A program made the position numbers and the translations under genes. 13,053 nucleotides of DNA from Chloroflexota bacterium (GTDB taxonomy: Bacteria > Chloroflexota > Dehalococcoidia > GIF9 > AB-539-J10). How positions within the stretch are numbered: position 1 is the stretch's first letter; each line of letters starts with the position of its first letter. This document shows, in pieces, positions 9,210 to 13,053 of this stretch. The notes beneath the pieces were generated by a model, which saw nothing but the letters and a program-made list of their open reading frames with translations, was not told the origin of the DNA and did no database searches. Location of the stretch: the NCBI GenBank assembly GCA_020346965.1, contig CP070793.1, forward strand, positions 1,485,987 to 1,499,039, given 5' to 3'.

Positions 9210-10006
9210 ATTACATAATAGTATACCACTGCCCCGACGAATATGAGGCTATCGAACCGGTCCAGGATGCCACCATGTCCCGGCAGTAGATTACCTGATT
9301 CTTTCACTCCCGTATTACGCTTCAGCAGGGATTCAACCAAATCGCCAAGCTGAGCAAATAGGCCGATGAGAAAGCCAAGGAGAATAACCTGCCAGTATCC
9401 AAAGGTAAAGGGAGAAATGAGGTTAAGGACGGTGGCTATTACGACAGCGCCCAGGATACCGCATATTAAGCCTCCTATCGCTCCTTCCCGAGTTTTAGCT
9501 TCACTTATGGCAGGAGCCAGTTTATGCTTACCAATTGACCTACCAATAAAAAAGGCACCTGTATCATTGGCAAATGTAGTCAATATGGCCAGGTAAACCC
9601 AACTTCGGCCGTCCTCCAAACCGCGCAAGCTCAGCCAGTAGCTGAGCATCCATCCCACATAGAGAGCACCAGCAATTGTCCATGCCCATCTATGGAATGC
9701 CTGTTCTCTTGAGGTTCGGCATAACAGATAGATCAAGGAAATTAATATGGTGGTGGTGACAACTATTGGCAAGACACCAGGACTGCTGTAATGGGGGCTC
9801 AGGACTAGTGCCAGCGAGTATAGTAAACCCAAGTAAATCAGGGGTTCCCGCTTGTCCAAATTAGCTAGATGATAGAACTCATAGGTGCCGGCCAAAGCTG
9901 CCATGGCTATTAGGAGAGTGAACCAGGGCCAAGGGTCACCAAACCAAATGGCAAGGATGACGATGGGTACGCCCACAGCGGCAGTAATAACCCGGTGTTT
10001 GAGCAT
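9197..10006 (-). CDS. cdsA: Phosphatidate cytidylyltransferase (CDP-diacylglycerol synthase)
   Basis: CdsA is an integral membrane enzyme that makes CDP-diacylglycerol from CTP and phosphatidic acid, the branch point for phospholipid synthesis. The protein has 269 residues and several hydrophobic segments, in line with a multi-pass membrane protein. The family blocks are present: NDTGAFFIGRSIGKHKLAP (147-165), then KTREG (171-175), GDLVESLLKR (221-230), and the C-terminal signature with K235, H244-G245-G246, D249-R250 and D252. Two positions differ from the usual consensus: the signature K-D pair reads K235-E236, and the usual KTWEG reads KTREG. The residues central to the signature otherwise remain, so activity is likely. 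The gene begins a tight five-gene run and has a candidate promoter just upstream. uppS, its usual upstream neighbour, is missing. Confidence 0.94.
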   Translation of the reverse strand: MLKHRVITAAVGVPIVILAIWFGDPWPWFTLLIAMAALAGTYEFYHLANLDKREPLIYLGLLYSLALVLSPHYSSPGVLPIVVTTTILISLIYLLCRTSREQAFHRWAWTIAGALYVGWMLSYWLSLRGLEDGRSWVYLAILTTFANDTGAFFIGRSIGKHKLAPAISEAKTREGAIGGLICGILGAVVIATVLNLISPFTFGYWQVILLGFLIGLFAQLGDLVESLLKRNTGVKESGNLLPGHGGILDRFDSLIFVGAVVYYYVIWVI

Positions 10007-10226
10007 AGCTCTATTTTAGCAGCTTTTGAGTGACTATAGGCTTGGCGGCACCTGGTTTCATAAGTAAGTTAATAGACCCAGCGTTATAACTGATGTTTCT
10101 ACCCTAACTGGTATGAAAGGTTTAAGCTAGAGCCAAAGATAGAGTAGGGTTAGAGGGGGGTAATCCAATGCCTACAGATATATTTAATAGACTATGCGGG
10201 CTTTTTACTGGGGATTGAAACTGCGA
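10007..10226. other. 220-base frr-cdsA gap where uppS is usually found
   Basis: No gene or convincing uppS fragment is visible here on either strand, although related clusters carry uppS (about 230 codons) at this place. The gap contains the candidate cdsA promoter near the cdsA end and a run of six G at 10155-10160 (+ strand). A near-mirror pair CTACCCTA / TAGGGTTAG (10099-10106 and 10145-10153) could form only a bulged, weak stem. I see no intrinsic terminator directly after frr. Confidence 0.6.
10033..10061 (-). promoter_or_regulatory. Candidate sigma-70-type promoter for cdsA-dxr-rseP-ispG-proS
   Basis: Read on the minus strand, ATGAAA (10061-10056, 4 of 6 matches to TTGACA) is followed after exactly 17 bases by TATAGT (10038-10033, 5 of 6 matches to TATAAT). 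Transcription would start near 10026, leaving a leader of about 20 bases before the cdsA ATG. It sits in the only long gap of the minus-strand cluster, where a second promoter makes sense. The -35 match is modest, so this is a candidate only. Confidence 0.4.
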
Positions 10227-10784
10227 TCATATTTCCTGTATTTCACTTTCCTTGCTCTGTCCCAATTCACTTACCTTGTCTACGCAAACCTCGGTAAGCT
10301 GGTCGATTTTCTTAGTATTGCTCTTAAGTTCATCTTCCGATATTTCCTTATTTTTCTCCCACTCCCTGAGTTTTTCAATGCCGTCTCTCCTTATGTTCCG
10401 TATTGCAATCCGCCGTTCCTCGACTTTCTTGGATACTACCTTGACCAATTCCCTGCGCCGCTCCTCACTAAGGGATGGGACGACCACCCGGATTATACTA
10501 CCATCATTCGCGGGGTTAAGGCCGATGTTTGCTGTTAGGATGGCTTTTTCAATATCACGTAACGATGCGCGGTCCCAGGGTTGTATGATGATTAGATTAG
10601 CCTCAGGTACAGAAATTGTAGCAAGTTGGTAAAGCGGGATATGTGTGCCCTGATAGTCAACTATGATGTTATCAAGCAAAGTTGGAGTCGCACGTCCGGC
10701 CCGGATGGTAGCCAATTCTCTGGCTAAGCCGTCTATGGCCTTCTGCATTCTGGAGTTCAGTTCAGTGAATAGTTCATCCAACAT
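10227..10784 (-). CDS. frr: Ribosome recycling factor
   Basis: RRF works with EF-G to split the ribosome after termination. At 185 residues it has the usual length, and the family blocks are clear: an N-terminal helix, then ELATIRAGRATPTLLDNI (23-40), the small beta domain with YQGTHIPLYQLATISVPE, IIQPWDRASLRDIEKAI, and GLNPANDGSIIRVVVPSLSEERRREL, followed by the long C-terminal helices of the three-helix bundle (VSKKVEERRIAIRNIRRDG). The ATG lies three bases after the tsf stop; the only nearby ribosome-binding candidate is a GGTGG about 13 bases away, so reinitiation after tsf is likely. In most relatives pyrH separates tsf from frr; here it is absent. Confidence 0.96.
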   Translation of the reverse strand: MLDELFTELNSRMQKAIDGLARELATIRAGRATPTLLDNIIVDYQGTHIPLYQLATISVPEANLIIIQPWDRASLRDIEKAILTANIGLNPANDGSIIRVVVPSLSEERRRELVKVVSKKVEERRIAIRNIRRDGIEKLREWEKNKEISEDELKSNTKKIDQLTEVCVDKVSELGQSKESEIQEI

Positions 10785-10787
10785 GGC

Positions 10788-11297
10788 TCAGTGATCGCCA
10801 CCAAGCTCGAATCTAGCGAATCTGCGTACTTTTATGTTTTCCCCTACTTTAGCAATCGTTTCACTAATAACTTCTTGCACAGTCTTTTCAGGTTCTTTAA
10901 TGAAGGGCTGGCTAAGAAGGCAAGTTGCTTGGGGGTCTGTTTCTACCTCTGGCGGCATCTCTTCGCTAGCGAGAAACTGGGGGGAAGTAGCAGCTATCTG
11001 CATGGCCAAGTCGTGAGCAAGTTCTTTAAATTCATGGGTTCGAGCCACAAAATCAGTTTCGCAATTTACCTCCACTAATGCTCCCATGCGCTTGGTATGA
11101 TGAACATAAGCTTCAACTACACCCTCCGTTGCGGTTAAATCCTTCTTCTTTTCGGCAATAGCTGCCCCACGCTCTTTTAAGAATTCGATTGCCTTTTCCA
11201 TATCACCGCCTACCTCTAGCAGAGCCTTATTACAGTCACCTATGCCCGCATTAGTCCTGCTTCTTAATTCCTTTACTACTTCAACTGGTATTTTCAT
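10788..11297 (-). CDS. tsf: Translation elongation factor EF-Ts, short form
   Basis: EF-Ts is the guanine nucleotide exchange factor that reloads EF-Tu with GTP. The N-terminal UBA-like domain (IPVEVVKELRSRTNAGIGDC, then NKALLEVGGDMEKAIEFLKERG) and the core signature VNCETDFVARTHEFKELAHD are clear. The C terminus (TVQEVISETIAKVGENIKVR) is also typical. At 169 residues the protein is much shorter than the roughly 280 residues of E. coli EF-Ts and resembles the compact forms with one core subdomain seen in Chloroflexota, Thermus and some other lineages. It looks complete, not truncated. Its ATG overlaps the rpsB stop (ATGA); AAGGAG lies 13 bases upstream inside rpsB. Confidence 0.95.
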   Translation of the reverse strand: MKIPVEVVKELRSRTNAGIGDCNKALLEVGGDMEKAIEFLKERGAAIAEKKKDLTATEGVVEAYVHHTKRMGALVEVNCETDFVARTHEFKELAHDLAMQIAATSPQFLASEEMPPEVETDPQATCLLSQPFIKEPEKTVQEVISETIAKVGENIKVRRFARFELGGDH

Positions 11298-12130
11298 GTA
11301 GGTGCGATTTCTCCTTCCGGTCCCCTTGGTTCCTCTGCTTCACTTGGTTCCTCCGGTTCAAACGTATAGGAACCCAGGATCTCAATGGCTTCTTCGCGCT
11401 CCTCTTCAGTAGTTAACTTGGTGATTCCTGCATCTCCGGAAAAGGCTTCAGCTTTACCCTCAATTATGGCATCAGCGATTTTATTGCAAATCAGCTTAAT
11501 TGCTTTAACGGCGTCATCATTAGCGGGAATGGGATAATCTATGCCGTCAGGATTGCAATTTGTATCTGCGATGGCAATCACCGGTATACCCAACTTCTTA
11601 GCTTCGGTAAAGGCGATCTTATCCTTAATAGGGTCGGTGATGAAGAGAGCTCCAGGAAGGGTAGTCATTTCCTTGAATCCCCCCATTTGAGTATTTAAGT
11701 GGAATATTTCCTTTTCTATTTTCACCCGCTCTTTTTTCGGCAAAGAATCAAGTTCACCTTTATCTCTTCTATTCTCCAAACGAACCAGGTGATCGATCCG
11801 AGCTTGTATGACGGTGAAGTTGGTTAACATGCCACCCAACCATCTTTGATTAACATAGCTCATACCGCACCTTACAGCCTCTTCCTCCACGGTTTGCTGC
11901 GCTTGCTTTTTGGTGCCGACAAAAAGAAGACTTTGTCCCCGAGCTGCCAAATCCTGGGTGAAGGCACAAGCCCTTTCTAGCATAGTAACTGTCTGCTCTA
12001 AATCGATGATGTGGATACCGTTGCGCTGGGTAAAAACATATTTTTTCGCCTTGGGATGCCAGTAGCTGGTATGATGACCGAAGTGAGCACCTGACTCAAG
12101 CAACTGTTTTAGTAAAGCATTGTCTATCAT
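11294..12130 (-). CDS. rpsB: 30S ribosomal protein S2
   Basis: S2 is a late-assembling small-subunit protein placed between head and body of the 30S particle. Its 278 residues show the family pattern: LKQLLESGAHFGHHTSYWHP at the N terminus, then YVFTQRNGIHIIDLEQT, LFVGTKKQAQQTVEEEA, YVNQRWLGGMLTNF, GALFITDPIKDKIAFTEA, IPVIAIADTNCNPDGIDYPI and PANDDAVKAI. The last 25 residues are an acidic, proline-rich tail that varies among S2 proteins. It is the first gene of the minus-strand cluster and overlaps tsf by an ATGA. The ribosome-binding site before the ATG at 12130 is weak. Its promoter should lie in the 153 bases shared with the divergent tRNA genes. Confidence 0.97.
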   Translation of the reverse strand: MIDNALLKQLLESGAHFGHHTSYWHPKAKKYVFTQRNGIHIIDLEQTVTMLERACAFTQDLAARGQSLLFVGTKKQAQQTVEEEAVRCGMSYVNQRWLGGMLTNFTVIQARIDHLVRLENRRDKGELDSLPKKERVKIEKEIFHLNTQMGGFKEMTTLPGALFITDPIKDKIAFTEAKKLGIPVIAIADTNCNPDGIDYPIPANDDAVKAIKLICNKIADAIIEGKAEAFSGDAGITKLTTEEEREEAIEILGSYTFEPEEPSEAEEPRGPEGEIAPT

Positions 12131-12164
12131 GATTACAATCTCAAATGATCTTAATCAGTAAAAC

Positions 12165-12170
12165 AGTATA
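12165..12170 (-). promoter_or_regulatory. Possible -10 element for the rpsB-tsf-frr unit
   Basis: The minus strand reads TATACT here, a 5 of 6 match to the -10 consensus. It would place the transcription start near 12158 and give a short leader of about 28 bases before rpsB. No good -35 hexamer is found 16-18 bases upstream. A second option is TATAAT at about 12274-12269, preceded after 19 bases by TTGAGC inside the tRNA-Thr gene, which would give a leader of about 130 bases. The choice between them is open. Confidence 0.2.
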
Positions 12171-12227
12171 ATGTAGCATGACCTGCTCAGATAATGCAAC
12201 AAAAGATTGCTTCCAAGTGTTTCTAAG

Positions 12228-12256
12228 TTGACAGAGAATTTCCCCTTATCTATACT
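12228..12256 (+). promoter_or_regulatory. Strong sigma-70-type promoter for the tRNA-Thr/tRNA-Tyr unit
   Basis: TTGACA (12228-12233, perfect -35) and TATACT (12251-12256, 5 of 6) are separated by the ideal 17 bases. Transcription should start near 12263, about 20 bases before the mature tRNA-Thr 5' end. Near-consensus promoters are usual for stable RNA genes. It points away from rpsB, so the two units are divergent. Confidence 0.8.
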
Positions 12257-12283
12257 ATTGAGCCGAAATTATAGCTAGAAGTT

Positions 12284-12356
12284 GCCCGAGTAGCTCAATG
12301 GTAGAGCAACCGACTTGTAATCGGTAGGTTAGTGGGTTCGAATCCCCTCTCGGGCT
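12284..12356 (+). tRNA. tRNA-Thr (anticodon UGU), with an extra base in the T-stem
   Basis: The cloverleaf folds as follows: acceptor GCCCGAG pairs with CTCGGGC (12349-12355), the D-stem is GCTC/GAGC with a GG-containing loop, the anticodon stem is ACCGA/TCGGT, and the loop CTTGTAA carries the anticodon TGT at 12316-12318, which reads threonine ACN codons. The discriminator is T and no CCA is encoded. After a five-base variable loop (AGGTT), six bases AGTGGG precede the T-loop TTCGAAT, against five bases CCCCT on the other side. Pairing is best if T12333 bulges out; without a bulge there is a T-C mismatch and a six-base variable loop. The gene is otherwise normal and heads a two-tRNA unit with a strong promoter. 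Confidence 0.9.
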
Positions 12357-12392
12357 GGGTTTTTAAGATATTCTGTGATAAGATTGAACCAG

Positions 12393-12480
12393 GGAGGGGT
12401 GCCGGAGTGGTTAATCGGAGCAGACTGTAAATCTGCCGCCCTGACGGGCTACGTGGGTTCGAATCCTACCCCCTCCACCA
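12393..12480 (+). tRNA. tRNA-Tyr (anticodon GUA)
   Basis: This is a class II tRNA with a long variable arm (GCCC-TGAC-GGGC), as expected for bacterial tRNA-Tyr. The acceptor GGAGGGG pairs fully with CCCCTCC, the anticodon stem is GCAGA/TCTGC, and the loop CTGTAAA holds the anticodon GTA at 12427-12429. The T-arm is GTGGG-TTCGAAT-CCTAC with one G-T pair. The discriminator A is followed by an encoded CCA (12478-12480), in contrast to the tRNA-Thr 36 bases upstream. The Thr-Tyr order is also found in tRNA operons of other bacteria, such as the E. coli tRNA-tufB operon, but no further tRNA or tuf gene follows here. Confidence 0.95.
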
Positions 12481-12595
12481 TGAATTTCGGAAAGTCCACA
12501 TACAACAGCAGTAGAGCACATTCCAGGTAAGAACGTGGGATAACCATCACCAGCCGCATTGATATATCCTCAACTGTGTATGAGAATCGGAACTT

Positions 12596-12616
12596 AGACC
12601 GTCCGGTTTCTTGTTT
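12596..12616 (+). terminator. Weak candidate intrinsic terminator after the tRNA genes
   Basis: AGACC-GTCC-GGTTT forms a five-base-pair stem (one G-T pair) with a four-base loop, followed by a T-rich stretch TTTCTTGTTT. The orientation fits the end of the tRNA transcript, though it lies about 115 bases after tRNA-Tyr and the stem is short. On the minus strand there is no T-tract, so it would not serve the CBS gene. Confidence 0.25.
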
Positions 12617-12619
12617 ATA

Positions 12620-13030
12620 CTAATCTAGTAATTTGGACATTATATGAAGCAAATCGGTATTCGTAAGAATTCCCAATAAGTTACCATCGGCATCTACTAC
12701 AGGGAAAGTGCCGATTCGATGCTTCTCACTTAAGGACAATACTTCTCTAATTGTGTTATCAGGGTGAACCACCGTGACGTCAGTTATCATCACATCCCTT
12801 ACCTTCATGCAAGATAATTGATAGTGAAACCCCCATAAAGTTAACGCTGTGGATGGCGATGGTGTTGCATCTCTTATTGTGTTCCGTGTAACTAGTCCTA
12901 CTAACTTTCCGTTTTCTACAACAGGTAAGCGACGGACATGCTTATCGCGCATTGTTTCCATAGCACTATCTATTAGTGTGTCAGGAGTTACCGTAATAAC
13001 TGGGCTTTTCATACAATCGCGAACGTTCAT
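12620..13030 (-). CDS. Stand-alone protein with two CBS domains
   Basis: The 136 residues consist almost entirely of one CBS pair (Bateman module): CBS1 about 7-58 (MKSPVITVTPDTLIDSAMET, then RRLPVVENGKLVGLVT) and CBS2 about 75-133 (VRDVMITDVTVVHPDNTIRE, then GTFPVVDADGNLLGILTNTD). Such modules bind adenosine nucleotides or related ligands and regulate partner proteins or channels. No catalytic, DNA-binding or membrane domain is attached, so the partner and ligand are unknown. The start is well supported by AAGGAGGAG six bases before the ATG, the strongest ribosome-binding site in the window. The stop is TAG. It is transcribed toward the tRNA genes from a promoter outside the window, so its own neighbours cannot be judged. 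Confidence 0.9.
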   Translation of the reverse strand: MNVRDCMKSPVITVTPDTLIDSAMETMRDKHVRRLPVVENGKLVGLVTRNTIRDATPSPSTALTLWGFHYQLSCMKVRDVMITDVTVVHPDNTIREVLSLSEKHRIGTFPVVDADGNLLGILTNTDLLHIMSKLLD

Positions 13031-13053
13031 TGTTCTCCTCCTTAATCAAGCTG

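Noticed and set aside
10201..10220. GCGGGCTTTTT on the + strand as a terminator end
   Set aside because: It resembles the 3' half of an intrinsic terminator, but no matching GCCCGC arm lies upstream within reach, and no + strand gene ends there.
10194..10538. A hydrophobic 114-codon open frame on the + strand that looks like a small membrane protein
   Set aside because: It is antisense to the conserved C-terminal half of frr; its Phe/Leu/Tyr-rich composition comes from the complement of lysine- and glutamate-rich helices.
12481..12595. A third tRNA or a small RNA after tRNA-Tyr
   Set aside because: I looked for a T-loop signature and matching acceptor arms and found none; no strong hairpin or promoter is seen in the stretch.
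1..13053. Mobile elements, CRISPR arrays, defence or biosynthetic clusters
   Set aside because: No transposase, integrase, terminal inverted repeats, regularly spaced repeats or accessory gene families were seen; nearly all sequence is explained by conserved housekeeping genes.

Overview
This window is a housekeeping segment of a bacterial chromosome, most likely from an uncultured member of the Chloroflexota related to Dehalococcoidia. That placement is an inference from the gene order (rplT-pheS-pheT, and rpsB-tsf-frr...cdsA-dxr-rseP-ispG-proS), the short 169-residue EF-Ts and the protein style. It was not confirmed by any search. Coding density is high, gene junctions are tight, and base composition looks uniform throughout. 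I see no mobile element, CRISPR array, prophage or toxin-antitoxin module.

Layout. Positions 1-3874 (+ strand) hold the 3' end of rplT (ribosomal protein L20), then pheS and pheT (the two subunits of phenylalanyl-tRNA synthetase). These converge, across only 34 bases, on a long minus-strand cluster. Read in its own direction, from 12130 down to 3909, the cluster is rpsB (S2), tsf (EF-Ts), frr (ribosome recycling factor), a 220-base gap, then cdsA, dxr, rseP, ispG and proS. Most junctions overlap (ATGA stop/start overlaps at rpsB/tsf, dxr/rseP and rseP/ispG; 13 bases at cdsA/dxr) or are only 3-11 bases apart. Upstream of rpsB, and divergent from it, lies a tRNA-Thr(UGU)-tRNA-Tyr(GUA) pair with an almost perfect sigma-70-type promoter. 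The right end carries a small stand-alone two-CBS-domain protein on the minus strand.

How the genes work together. The window joins translation (L20, S2, EF-Ts, RRF, PheRS, ProRS, two tRNAs) with membrane and isoprenoid biosynthesis: CDP-diacylglycerol synthase, two MEP-pathway enzymes, and an RseP-type intramembrane protease. This is the widespread bacterial rpsB-to-proS cluster with two usual members absent. pyrH (UMP kinase) is missing between tsf and frr, and uppS (undecaprenyl diphosphate synthase) is missing between frr and cdsA. A candidate promoter in the frr-cdsA gap suggests the cluster has been split into a translation unit and a membrane/isoprenoid unit.

No clearly new biological system is visible. 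The points most worth a second look are the two missing operon genes, an extra base in the T-stem of tRNA-Thr, and substitutions in the CdsA signature.
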